A DNA stretch of 64,000 bases from Roseofilum capinflatum BLCC-M114 (GTDB lineage: Bacteria > Cyanobacteriota > Cyanobacteriia > Cyanobacteriales > Desertifilaceae). The stretch covers positions 1 to 64,000 of the forward strand of contig NZ_JAQOSO010000084.1 in NCBI RefSeq assembly GCF_030068505.1. The letters run 5' to 3'. The position numbers and the translations under genes are program-made. Shown here in pieces: positions 8,199-16,553 of the stretch. Numbering within the stretch: position 1 is the stretch's first letter; the number at the start of each line of letters is the position of its first letter. Under the pieces are notes generated by a model that did not search any database, was not told the origin of the DNA, and saw only the letters and a list, made by a program, of their open reading frames with translations.

Positions 8199-9365
8199 TT
8201 AAAGAAATTGTTGGTAAACCTCGATCATTTGTTGGGCGATCGCCGGCCAGCTATAGTGAGTGTTTGCATATTCTGCGCCGGCTGCTCCCCGTTTCAGCCG
8301 TTCTTGGCGATCGCTCAGAGCCAATCGTAAACTACCAGTTAACGAATCGACATCGCAACCACACACCCATCCAGCCGCCGATTTTTGGATATCTTCCCAA
8401 ATATAAACCCCTGTGGAGATGACGACAGGGGTTCCGGAGGCGATCGCTTCAGCAACAGCAATGCCAAAATTCTCATAATAGGAAGGCAGCACGAACAGAT
8501 CCGCATCCCGCAACAGTGCTGCTTTTTCCTCTCCCCGGACAAACCCCGGAAACCGGGTACAAGAGGCTAAAGGCGAGGACTGGATCTCCTGTTTAATTTG
8601 CTCCACATAGGCAGTATTTTGTGGATTTCCGCCCGCTAAAACGAACTCAAAGTCAAATTTTTCATTCACCAGGGTTTCCAGGGCAGGCAGGAGCAAATCT
8701 AAGCCCTTTTTCGGGTCGATTCTGGACATATAGAGAATCAGGGGTTTATCTGGGGGGATGTTCAGGTTGGCTCTGGCTTTTCCCGGTTCAGGCAGTTGGG
8801 GCAGTTGTACGCCCAAGGGTACAATTACCCCTGGGGTATCGGTTCCGAAGCGATCGGAAATTTTCGCTTCAATACTACTGGTAAAATGAATCGCGGCTGC
8901 TCCAGCAATATTAGGCTTTTCCCAGAGCGCCGTATAGAGGCGTTTAAGCTGTCGTTTTTTGCGTAAATCTGCTGGGTCTAAAGTTCCCAAAGGACGCATC
9001 AGATAAGGCAGTTTTTTCCGTCGGGCAATAGTAGCTGCCGCCGAACTGACGGGAGAAAACAGGGCATGAATATGGGCAATATCATACTCTGAGGCATGTT
9101 CAGACAGCCAGTTTAATAAATCTAGGGAAAACTTGTAGCGTCGGAAGGGAGAGCAGCGAAAGTAACGAATGTGATAACCATTTTCTTCCACAGGGCGGTC
9201 TAGAGGCACATCTAAAGGCGCTTCTCCCGTATCGCCATTGGAATCTGTAGTTAGAATAGTTACTTCAATACCCGCATCACTCAAGGCCGCAGACAACCCT
9301 TTGACCATCTGACTGGGGCCACCATAGACCAGAGAAATCGAAGGAACAATTTGTAAAACGCGCAT
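8199..9365 (-). CDS. Glycosyltransferase family 4
   Basis: GT-B fold glycosyltransferase of 388 residues, cytoplasmic or membrane-associated. The N-terminal half has QIVPSISLVYGGPSQMVKGL and YDIAHIHALFSPVSS. The C-terminal half has the nucleotide-sugar site PLILYMSRIDPKKGLDLLL and the E-x7-E region ENFGIAVAEAIASGTPVVIS. Retaining transfer from an NDP-sugar to a lipid-linked acceptor is the family role; donor and acceptor are unknown. It is the fourth gene of the minus-strand polysaccharide cluster, with a 168-bp repeat-filled gap upstream and the deacetylase right behind it. Confidence 0.88.
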   Translation of the reverse strand: MRVLQIVPSISLVYGGPSQMVKGLSAALSDAGIEVTILTTDSNGDTGEAPLDVPLDRPVEENGYHIRYFRCSPFRRYKFSLDLLNWLSEHASEYDIAHIHALFSPVSSAAATIARRKKLPYLMRPLGTLDPADLRKKRQLKRLYTALWEKPNIAGAAAIHFTSSIEAKISDRFGTDTPGVIVPLGVQLPQLPEPGKARANLNIPPDKPLILYMSRIDPKKGLDLLLPALETLVNEKFDFEFVLAGGNPQNTAYVEQIKQEIQSSPLASCTRFPGFVRGEEKAALLRDADLFVLPSYYENFGIAVAEAIASGTPVVISTGVYIWEDIQKSAAGWVCGCDVDSLTGSLRLALSDRQERLKRGAAGAEYANTHYSWPAIAQQMIEVYQQFL

Positions 9366-9403
9366 TATAGTTAAGAGTATAGAAATTTATAGCATATGTA
9401 CAA

Positions 9404-9511
9404 AATCTCCCCTCATCCCCCAGCCCCTTCTCCCGCAGGCGCTGCCCTGAGCGAAGTCGAAGGGAGAAGGGGAGAGAAGTCCCTCTCCCTTGGGAGAGGG
9501 ATATAGGGAGA
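9404..9511. repeat. Dispersed GC-rich hairpin repeat
   Basis: Two nested or adjacent hairpins fill the gap between two GT4 genes: CCCCTTCTCCC at 9424-9434 pairs with GGGAGAAGGGG at 9462-9472, and CCCTCTCCC at 9481-9489 pairs with GGGAGAGGG at 9492-9500. The same kind of sequence recurs at 57701-57740. The first loop contains CCCTGAGCGAAGTCGAAGGG, a common bacterial intergenic repeat core. It could act as an mRNA processing or attenuation site within the operon. Confidence 0.7.
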
Positions 9512-9533
9512 GGGCAAGATATCCACTTAAAAT

Positions 9534-10703
9534 TTAGGCAAGCAACTGTTCATAAAACGATAATTGTTGTTTTGCCAAAGCCGTATTGGTATAGTGAAGC
9601 ATAGCCCGTTCGTAACCTTTTTGCGCTAAATCTTGCCGTAAGTCTTGATTTTCCATCATTTGACGCAAACAGTTTCGCAAACCATCTACATTCGCTTCTG
9701 GAAAAATTAATCCCGCTTCCTCAATCACATGGGGAATTTCTCCAGAATCCGAACCAATCACAGGCACTTTACAAGACATTGCTTCAATTAAAACATGGCC
9801 GAACTGTTCTTTCCAACCGGCCGCTGTTAGGGTTTTAAACTTATAGGTCGTCTCAGAGGGTAAAACCAAGACATCCATTAAATTAATATAGCGATAAACT
9901 TGATCGTGGGGGACACTTTCCACAAAAACAAGCCGGTCTCGTAAGCCAAATTCTGAAGCCTTGTTTAAAATCTCTTGCTTCAAATCACCGCGACCGAGCA
10001 ACACCCATTTCCAGGGATGTTCTGTAATTCCTTTTAAGGCTGTGAAGAGGGTTAAAAGTCCTTTTTCTTCCACAAACCGCCCCACAAAACCCACCACAAA
10101 TTCATCCGGCTTAATGCCCAATGATATTCTTAACTCTGGTTGCTCTTGGGGGGAAAATAATTGCTCATCTACCCCCAGTTGGGGCATGACTTTAATGGGC
10201 CCGTCATAGCCATGATCGCGCAGAACATCCGCTCCGTCTTGGTTTCCCGATATGATTCCGTGGGAATTTTTCAGATTAAAACCCTCTAACACAGAGATGG
10301 GAAACTTAACTTCATAGGGTAAGTTCCACCAGGTGAAAAATACATTTTTAGCTTTCAGGTTTAGTTGGTTATTGAGGGTGATTAATTCGGCATGACTGAA
10401 GGCTTTTGCGCCTTGTTCGGTCTGCAAGATATTGGGCTTGAATGTTTTTAGCAGTTGCACTAAATCTAGACCAAAGGTTAATAAGCCTTGGTTGTTTTGA
10501 CTAAAGTTAGATAAAGGCACAACCCGAAAATTGCCCTCATCCACGGGTTGAGTTTCAATGATTTTGTTTTGTACCCCTCCTGGTCGCCATCGTTTGGGGA
10601 CAACTACGGTTACTTCTATCCTGGGATCGAGTTGGGCCAGTTTTCTCAATTTCTCACGATTGAGATCGACGATATAGGTGTGGCTGGCGATTAAAATTTT
10701 CAT
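9534..10703 (-). CDS. Glycosyltransferase family 4
   Basis: GT-B type glycosyltransferase of 389 residues. The N-terminal Rossmann half begins MKILIASHTYIVDLNREKLR. The C-terminal half carries FVVGFVGRFVEEKGLLTLFT and WVLLGRGDLKQEI. The C-terminal signature GHVLIEAMSCKVPVIGSDSGEIPHV contains the Glu residues that contact the donor in family GT4. It follows the GT2 gene by 25 nt on the minus strand, so it is likely in one transcript with it and adds a sugar to the same repeat unit. Donor and linkage cannot be read from the sequence. Confidence 0.87.
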   Translation of the reverse strand: MKILIASHTYIVDLNREKLRKLAQLDPRIEVTVVVPKRWRPGGVQNKIIETQPVDEGNFRVVPLSNFSQNNQGLLTFGLDLVQLLKTFKPNILQTEQGAKAFSHAELITLNNQLNLKAKNVFFTWWNLPYEVKFPISVLEGFNLKNSHGIISGNQDGADVLRDHGYDGPIKVMPQLGVDEQLFSPQEQPELRISLGIKPDEFVVGFVGRFVEEKGLLTLFTALKGITEHPWKWVLLGRGDLKQEILNKASEFGLRDRLVFVESVPHDQVYRYINLMDVLVLPSETTYKFKTLTAAGWKEQFGHVLIEAMSCKVPVIGSDSGEIPHVIEEAGLIFPEANVDGLRNCLRQMMENQDLRQDLAQKGYERAMLHYTNTALAKQQLSFYEQLLA

Positions 10704-10728
10704 GATGATCTAGAGTCCAATAACACCA

Positions 10729-11721
10729 TTAAACCGATTGAGAGGTTGTCCATTTTTCGTCTTGCTGGCTATACATTTGCCCAGTTTTCCAGAGAGTTTT
10801 GAGTCGAGTTTGCCAAGCACTCAAGTAACCCATGGTGTAGAACCCTGCGCGACTGACAATTTTGATGGGGGAACCACTTTTATTGCAGGGAGGATGACCT
10901 AAAACATGGCAGTCAAATAACTTGCTAAAGAACCGGACTTGCTGACCGACGGTCAAATTTTTGAGTCCCATGAGAAAGTGGTTATGGTAGAAGGTAATCT
11001 GATATTCTAGCGATCGCGTCGAAATATCGTGACATCCTCCCGTTTCTTCCCCTAAATGCACCAAATTTGCCTCTGGATCGTACCAGATTTTGTATCCGGT
11101 CTGGCGCAAGCGCAAGCAAAAATCGGACTCTTCCCGCACCGCACTACCGCGAAATCGCTCATCAAATTCCAGTCCATATCTGGTAAAAATATCACGCCGA
11201 AAGGACATATTACACCCACGAGCAGAAATGACTTCCTGAGCTTTCGTGGTATGGACTAAATCAATGTGATACCAAGCGATGCCGGGGTCAAAGGCTTGGG
11301 GGGGTAAGTCCTCAATGGTGTAACCATCCTGAGACTCGCCCAACTTCATGCGGTCAAAAACGCGACCCGCTACAGCACCGACTTCCGGGCGATCGTAATT
11401 GCGAGCATGGGCCATCAAATACCCGTCCGGTAACACCACATCATCATCAATAAACAGCACCACATCCCCACTAGAGCGCCGTACTGCATAATTTCGCGCT
11501 CCAGGTAAACTCGCCCAACTGACTCGAAACAGCTTAATTTTACCTGAATTAGCCATCTCATCCAAGAACGCTTGCACTTCCGGTTTATGCTCGGCGGTTT
11601 GATCGACGACTATCAGCTCAAAATGGGGATAGTCCTGCTTAAGGACATCCTGGATACTATCCCGTAAGGGTTCCTCTCGCCCATAGGTAGGAATAATTAC
11701 AGAAAGAAAAGGTAAACTCAT
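10729..11721 (-). CDS. Glycosyltransferase family 2
   Basis: GT-A fold inverting glycosyltransferase of 330 residues. It opens with LSVIIPTYGREEPLRDSI, has the nucleotide site FELIVVDQTAE, and the metal-binding DXD-type motif VVLFIDDDVVLPDGYLMA near residue 95. A later block, CNMSFRRDIFTRYGLEFDERF with REESDFCLRLRQTGY, is the acceptor and catalytic-base region usual in bacterial GT2 enzymes. No transmembrane segment is evident. It lies between an HpsL-like membrane protein upstream and a GT4 gene downstream; a MITE-like repeat fills the gap upstream. Confidence 0.88.
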   Translation of the reverse strand: MSLPFLSVIIPTYGREEPLRDSIQDVLKQDYPHFELIVVDQTAEHKPEVQAFLDEMANSGKIKLFRVSWASLPGARNYAVRRSSGDVVLFIDDDVVLPDGYLMAHARNYDRPEVGAVAGRVFDRMKLGESQDGYTIEDLPPQAFDPGIAWYHIDLVHTTKAQEVISARGCNMSFRRDIFTRYGLEFDERFRGSAVREESDFCLRLRQTGYKIWYDPEANLVHLGEETGGCHDISTRSLEYQITFYHNHFLMGLKNLTVGQQVRFFSKLFDCHVLGHPPCNKSGSPIKIVSRAGFYTMGYLSAWQTRLKTLWKTGQMYSQQDEKWTTSQSV

Positions 11722-11738
11722 AGTTGGTTACTCTATAG

Positions 11739-11851
11739 TAGTGGATTGTTTCATCTAATTTGATGCATTAGATTTTGTTTGTAGTGAGCGCTAAAGCGCT
11801 AACACCGAACCGAGTTTTCTATTGCCTTATTTTAGTTGAAACAGTCCAGTA
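11739..11851. repeat. MITE-like element with imperfect terminal inverted repeats
   Basis: The ends 11739-11760 and 11830-11851 are inverted copies of each other with 17 of 22 positions matching (core TGTTTCA.CTAA). Inside is the small palindrome AGCGCTAAAGCGCT. One end is nearly identical to a sequence starting at 61501. The 113-bp size, lack of coding sequence and intergenic location fit a miniature element or a related dispersed repeat. Confidence 0.55.
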
Positions 11852-11859
11852 TAGGGATT

Positions 11860-13554
11860 CTATCTCCTCTTTTTACTCGATTTACGCCCATTTTTGCCAG
11901 ATTTAGCCGATTTAGATTTAGATTTCTTGCGTTTTTTCGGATCGGCTTGTGCTTCCAGCAGCGCTTCCAACTCTTCCTTTTTCTTCTGCTCCTCCTTATC
12001 AATGGCTGGCAACTTTAACGTAATGCCAGCAAACAACCAATAGTAGACGCACACCGGATCAGTGTCCAGGGGATACCAGTAAGTTTGGTAACTAATAATT
12101 AAAATAAATACCCAGAAGCAAGCGCCAAAGTTTCGTAAGCTTTTATCTTTCACCGAACGATAAGATTTAAACGTTTCCCAGGTGAGAACTGTAACCATCA
12201 ACAAAAACAACGTCAGCCCTGGCTTCCCAAGTTCAAATAGTATTTTTGGAAACCATGTTTCCACCAAAAAAGTCCTCCCAAATGCTCTAGCAGAGTTAGT
12301 TGCACGTCCTAATCCATTGCCAAACAAACCGGCTCTCTTGGCAGAACTTTCTGCTTGTTCAGCAATAAAATCGGCGGGGTTAGACGCACCGACTCGACCG
12401 ATTAAACTATCCCATCTTTCTTGCACAACATCGGGGAATGCTACAGCAGCACCTCCCAATAGCAAGGTCAATCCCAATGCAATGGGAATAAATCGTTTTA
12501 GGTTGGCAACTTGACCCGTCAGCACCAGTAAAATAATCGTTACTACTGGTACAAGCATTGTGGCAATTCGTTGCCCTGAAATTACAGAACAAACGAAGTT
12601 TAAACCCATGCCAACAAATCCAGCCATTTGCCAGGGAAGAGAAGGATCGCAAAAGGCAGTTGCAAAGGTAAAAAAGGCACTACAAATCATATACCAACCC
12701 CAGTGCCAAGGAGAGGGTAACGTACTTGGTAGGCGAATCTGATTTTGTGATGGACTGAAGGTTAAAGAACCTCCCACTAAACATTTGGCCTCAATATCCG
12801 CTTTAAATAAAGCATCTCCTATCGCACCGCGTGTTCCGTTGCATGTACCAGATGACAGCATTTGATATTGCATCAAACAGAGAACACAAGTAATAATTGC
12901 AAGAATTGTGGTTAAGCGCGTGATCCAGAGCAATTCTTTTTTTCCCCGAATCATATAAAACCCGCAGCTAATTAGGGGGATATATCCCATGAAAACTTTT
13001 AAACCTAAAATTCCTAATAAGATCGGTTTATCCCCTGGGTATATTCTTTCAGTTGTATTGATAGCAAGGATGACAAATATACAATAAGCTAATAAAGCGA
13101 ATATGAAAGGGACTAAAGCTTTGGGCACAAGGAAGGGTAAACGATATCGTTTTGTATATTGATAGATCCCCATTAATCCGGGAATGTAGAACGCATCTTT
13201 GGCTAAGTGAAGGAGAGCATTCCCTCCTCCGACCCAATAGACGACCGTGCCGCTGAAGGGCATATAAATATAAAATGCCCACAGAGCTTGAATGGGATAG
13301 TTTAAGGAAAATATGAGGACAGCAATACCAAATAATCCGGCCACAAAAAATGAGGGTTCACCCATAACTGCAAATCCAATTAAGCCGAAGACGGAACCGA
13401 TACCGATCGCCTGTCCGAGGACTCCATTGAACTTTTTGCGAGCATTGGCGGCTTCGCGTTTTTTGGCGGCTAGTTCTTCTTTTGTTGGCGGTGGTTTGAC
13501 TAGAGTTGCTGGATTAGGTGCTTTTCCTTTGGATTTGAGTTTAGTTTTGGCCAT
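11860..13554 (-). CDS. O-antigen ligase/polymerase-like membrane protein, HpsL-like
   Basis: Polytopic membrane protein of 564 residues with about 11-12 hydrophobic segments. It is flanked by a Lys/Ala-rich cytosolic N-terminus and a very basic Lys/Ser tail. The middle has GQRIATMLVPVVTIILLVLT and a periplasmic-loop-like stretch with FGNGLGRATNSARAFG, the layout of Wzy/WaaL polymerases and ligases. The lysine-rich ends resemble HpsL of the hormogonium polysaccharide system of filamentous cyanobacteria; I recall this similarity and could not check it. It is the first gene of the minus-strand cluster and probably polymerises or ligates the polymer whose glycosyltransferases follow. Confidence 0.65.
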   Translation of the reverse strand: MAKTKLKSKGKAPNPATLVKPPPTKEELAAKKREAANARKKFNGVLGQAIGIGSVFGLIGFAVMGEPSFFVAGLFGIAVLIFSLNYPIQALWAFYIYMPFSGTVVYWVGGGNALLHLAKDAFYIPGLMGIYQYTKRYRLPFLVPKALVPFIFALLAYCIFVILAINTTERIYPGDKPILLGILGLKVFMGYIPLISCGFYMIRGKKELLWITRLTTILAIITCVLCLMQYQMLSSGTCNGTRGAIGDALFKADIEAKCLVGGSLTFSPSQNQIRLPSTLPSPWHWGWYMICSAFFTFATAFCDPSLPWQMAGFVGMGLNFVCSVISGQRIATMLVPVVTIILLVLTGQVANLKRFIPIALGLTLLLGGAAVAFPDVVQERWDSLIGRVGASNPADFIAEQAESSAKRAGLFGNGLGRATNSARAFGRTFLVETWFPKILFELGKPGLTLFLLMVTVLTWETFKSYRSVKDKSLRNFGACFWVFILIISYQTYWYPLDTDPVCVYYWLFAGITLKLPAIDKEEQKKKEELEALLEAQADPKKRKKSKSKSAKSGKNGRKSSKKRR

Positions 13555-13693
13555 GAGGGAAGCGGAAACGACTCTGCGTTATTGGGTTTGGGAGATCAAT
13601 ACAATTGCACCCTTGCCTAAGATAGCTTAGAGATTGCGTCCGTTGCCGAGCAATGACAGAATACCTGTAGGCTGTTTTTTTATTGACTATTAT

Positions 13694-14032
13694 ATGCTAC
13701 TGAAGTCTACGACCCGCCATATCCGCATTTTTACGGCTGTTATTGAGAAGGAGGAACTGAATCCTTCTGAAAATATGCTGACTCTGGATGTCGATCCGGA
13801 TAATGAGTTGAATTGGACAGATTCGGCGCTGAAAGCGGTCTATGGGAAGTTTGAGGAGTTGGTGGCGGCTTATGAGGGCCAGGATTTGACGGAGTATAAT
13901 CTGCGTCGGATTGGCTCGGATTTGGAGCATTTTGTGCGATCGCTCCTTCAGAAAGGAGAACTGAGCTATAACCTGGAAAGCCGGGCAGTCAATTACAGCA
14001 TGGGCTTACCCCAAGTCGCCGTCGATCAATAA
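13694..14032 (+). CDS. ndhM: NAD(P)H-quinone oxidoreductase subunit M
   Basis: Peripheral subunit of the photosynthetic NDH-1 complex, specific to cyanobacteria and chloroplasts, needed for complex stability in cyclic electron flow and respiration. The sequence MLLKSTTRHIRIFTAVIEKE, the central NLRRIGSDLEHFVRSLLQKGE and the end NYSMGLPQV match the family closely and over full length (112 residues). The ATG at 13694 gives the family N-terminus; an upstream in-frame TTG at 13634 would add 20 unrelated residues. It is divergent from the HpsL-like gene and convergent with the zinc-ribbon gene. Confidence 0.95.
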   Translation: MLLKSTTRHIRIFTAVIEKEELNPSENMLTLDVDPDNELNWTDSALKAVYGKFEELVAAYEGQDLTEYNLRRIGSDLEHFVRSLLQKGELSYNLESRAVNYSMGLPQVAVDQ

Positions 14033-14042
14033 TCCTCCCCAC

Positions 14043-14327
14043 CTAAAATCCCTCAAACGGATTAGGCGGTTCAGGACGAGGACGATCGCCCCCTGCCAAC
14101 TCGGAAGGCGGTCGTTCATCGCTCCAACCCCACCAAGCTTGCCCACATTCACAGAGATAAAATTCTTGCCATTTGCGGCGATGGCCTTGGGTATAAACCG
14201 GCGATCGCCGATTTAACCAAACCCGCTCGGCTTCCCTAGAAGTCGCCGCACAACGAGGACAACAAAACTTAAACGCATGGGTCGCCTGCTCTGTCCAAGC
14301 CGGTGGATTTAAATCAAACGCTTCCAT
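14043..14327 (-). CDS. Small zinc-ribbon-like protein of unknown function
   Basis: A 94-residue protein with CCPRC near residue 22 and CECGQAWWGW near residue 59, spaced like a two-knuckle zinc ribbon, followed by a Pro-rich end. I know no specific function. The ATG at 14327 (MEAFDLNPPAW) is chosen over an in-frame TTG three codons upstream; a GGAG lies about 12 nt before it. It ends 10 nt from the end of ndhM on the opposite strand, so the two genes are convergent and nearly touch. Confidence 0.65.
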   Translation of the reverse strand: MEAFDLNPPAWTEQATHAFKFCCPRCAATSREAERVWLNRRSPVYTQGHRRKWQEFYLCECGQAWWGWSDERPPSELAGGDRPRPEPPNPFEGF

Positions 14328-14510
14328 AAACCTCAAATTCTCCCTAAACCAACGGAGTGCTTATATCCTAAGCTTAAACCCCTTAACCTCAATTTTTCAT
14401 CGATTATGGCCATTCTGGACTTGACATCGGTCTAATTCCAGAGTCTGATAATAGTCAAATTGGTGTGAACTCACCGGATTGGCTGGCTACTGTAAGGAAG
14501 CACTCTGCCC

Positions 14511-15920
14511 ATGAACCCCATCTTAAACCTAATCTCCGCCCTCGGAATCGTCGTCTTATGTCTGATCGCTTGGGTGGGTTCCGAAGACCGCAAAGTGGTT
14601 CCCTGGAAAACCATTATCTTTGGGATTAGTCTACAACTGATTATTGGACTGCTCGTTTTCGTCCTCCCTACCCGCGACCTCATTGCCCAACTCAATAATC
14701 TGCTCAATGCCCTCTTAGACGCTTCAGAAGCGGGTGCTCGCTTCCTATTTGGGGGGGATACGTCCGCCTTTGTGCCCGATCCCAACCGGGTGGTTGGCCC
14801 GGGGCCAGCCGGACGCTGGATTGCGCGGGCAGTCGGTCAACCCTATATCGCTATTCCCGGCGATAAACTTGGCTCCGATAACCTCAATCCGGGCTATATC
14901 TTCGCCTTTCGCTCTCTACCGCAAGTGGTCTTCTTTTCTGCTTTAGTGGCTCTGCTCTATCGATTGAATATTATTCAACCGATTGTGAAGGTGTTTGCCC
15001 AAATTTTCCAGAAAACCATGAAAATTAGCGGGGCAGAGTCTTTATCGGGAGCCGCTAATATTTTTGTGGGCATTGAATCGGCGATCGCCGTTAAACCCTT
15101 CCTTGCTAAAATGACCCGTAGCGAAATCTGTGCCATTCTCACCAGTTGCTTTGGCTCTATCGCTTCCTCTGTCCTCGGACTCTATGCCGGATTTTTGCGC
15201 CCCGTCTTTCCCTCCATTGCCGGTCATTTGGTCTCCGCTTCCATTATGACCATTCCCGCGTGTTTCGTAATTGCCAAAATCCTGGTTCCCGAAACCGGAA
15301 CACCGGAAACCCTGGGTAAAATTCCCGAAGAGCCAGAGCAAGACCCCGAAAAGCGTCCTAATCCCATGGACAGCCTGATTATGGGAGCCTTAGATGGGGT
15401 AAAAATGGCCGTCGGTATTGCCGCCGTCATTATCGCCATTTTGGGCTTAGTCGCCCTAATTAATATGGGATTTGATAGCCTATCCGGATTACCTGCACCA
15501 GTCGGTACTGTCTTTCAGGTGATCACTCTGCAAAATATTATGGGCTTCCTGTTCTTTCCCCTGACCATGCTCACAGGAGTTTCCCTAGATATTAACGAGA
15601 TTTGGCAAGCTTCGGTGATTATCGGTCGTCGGGTGTTTGAAACCAATGTGCCACCCTATATTAGTCTTGCTAATCTTAGCCGCACTGGAGCCATTAGCGA
15701 TCGCGCCATGCTCATCGTCAGCTATGTTCTCTGCGGCTTTACCCACTTTGCCTCCTATGGCATCTTTGTTGGCGGACTCTCTTCCCTGATTCCCGAACGG
15801 CGCTCCGAAGTCTCTTCCCTCGGCTTCAAAGCCTTATGGGCCGCTACTCTCGCCACCCTCATGACCGGTTGTATCGCCGGACTCTTTGACTTGGGTAATC
15901 CTGCGACATTAGGACGATAA
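14511..15920 (+). CDS. Concentrative nucleoside transporter (CNT/NupC family)
   Basis: Inner-membrane cation-coupled nucleoside importer of 469 residues with about ten hydrophobic segments. The N-terminal unit starts LGIVVLCLIAWVGSEDRK. The gate region has YIFAFRSLPQVVFFSALVA, and the core has GIESAIAVKPFLAKMTRSE followed by SIASSVLGLYAGF, which match the NupC-type motifs. The C-terminal part ends with TEXT-book CNT segments such as FETNVPPYISLANL and CGFTHFASYGIFVGGL. Length is slightly above NupC (about 400) because of an inserted loop near residues 85-125. It stands alone and is convergent with cytM. Confidence 0.88.
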   Translation: MNPILNLISALGIVVLCLIAWVGSEDRKVVPWKTIIFGISLQLIIGLLVFVLPTRDLIAQLNNLLNALLDASEAGARFLFGGDTSAFVPDPNRVVGPGPAGRWIARAVGQPYIAIPGDKLGSDNLNPGYIFAFRSLPQVVFFSALVALLYRLNIIQPIVKVFAQIFQKTMKISGAESLSGAANIFVGIESAIAVKPFLAKMTRSEICAILTSCFGSIASSVLGLYAGFLRPVFPSIAGHLVSASIMTIPACFVIAKILVPETGTPETLGKIPEEPEQDPEKRPNPMDSLIMGALDGVKMAVGIAAVIIAILGLVALINMGFDSLSGLPAPVGTVFQVITLQNIMGFLFFPLTMLTGVSLDINEIWQASVIIGRRVFETNVPPYISLANLSRTGAISDRAMLIVSYVLCGFTHFASYGIFVGGLSSLIPERRSEVSSLGFKALWAATLATLMTGCIAGLFDLGNPATLGR

Positions 15921-15948
15921 ACTGAGGTTTTTCCTCTTGCCTCACCTG

Positions 15949-16347
15949 CTACAGAGACTCCAAATAACTCAATAAATCCGCCATCACTTGGGGACTGGGC
16001 TGAAATTGGGGCATGGGGGGCGTTTTGCCACTGATCACTTGTTCGATTAAACGGCGCTTAGACTTATGCTCTGAAACTCCTTTCAAACTTGGCCCCACTC
16101 GGCCATTGGCTTCAAGTCCATGACATCCGGCACAATTCATTTGGAAAATAGCATGACCTTGAACGCGATCGCCTTCCAAAGCCAAGACTTCTTTTAAGTA
16201 AGGAGAAGGCCGATCGAAATACTGGATCGAAAAGCCAATTACGCCCACTGACACCAGCACCAGCACTACTATCCCCCAGAGGCGCTTACTCAAGAGGGGG
16301 TCACGGAAAGGATGATCCAATATTTTATCACTAAACTGCTTCACCAA
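15949..16347 (-). CDS. cytM: Membrane-anchored c-type cytochrome, cytochrome cM-like
   Basis: A 132-residue class I cytochrome c. One N-terminal membrane segment (GIVVLVLVSVGVIGFSIQYF) anchors the haem domain on the lumenal or periplasmic side. The haem site CAGCH is near residue 73, the sixth-ligand region is TPPMPQFQPSPQVM, and the protein ends LLSYLESL. The uncleaved anchor, short domain and TPPMP block match cyanobacterial cytochrome cM, a low-abundance protein linked to stress and to suppression of heterotrophy in the dark. A generic petJ-like c6 is less likely because c6 is soluble and has a cleaved signal peptide. Confidence 0.78.
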   Translation of the reverse strand: MVKQFSDKILDHPFRDPLLSKRLWGIVVLVLVSVGVIGFSIQYFDRPSPYLKEVLALEGDRVQGHAIFQMNCAGCHGLEANGRVGPSLKGVSEHKSKRRLIEQVISGKTPPMPQFQPSPQVMADLLSYLESL

Positions 16348-16553
16348 GGGGTTTATAACGATTAAATTGAAAACGATCGGAGCAGAACACTCAACAAACT
16401 TTGGAGAAATATGAAATTTAATAACATACTAATAACATAACTTAAAATTTCACAACTCTCCAAAACCAGCGTATAGAGACCCGATCTGGTCAAAGTGAAG
16501 AGAACACGCTAGGTTATATCTGTCTCCAACGCTGAACCAGCGCGATTTCGCTT

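Noticed and set aside
13049-13282. Minus-strand frame inside the HpsL-like gene
   Set aside because: It is in another frame of a long, well-supported membrane-protein gene.
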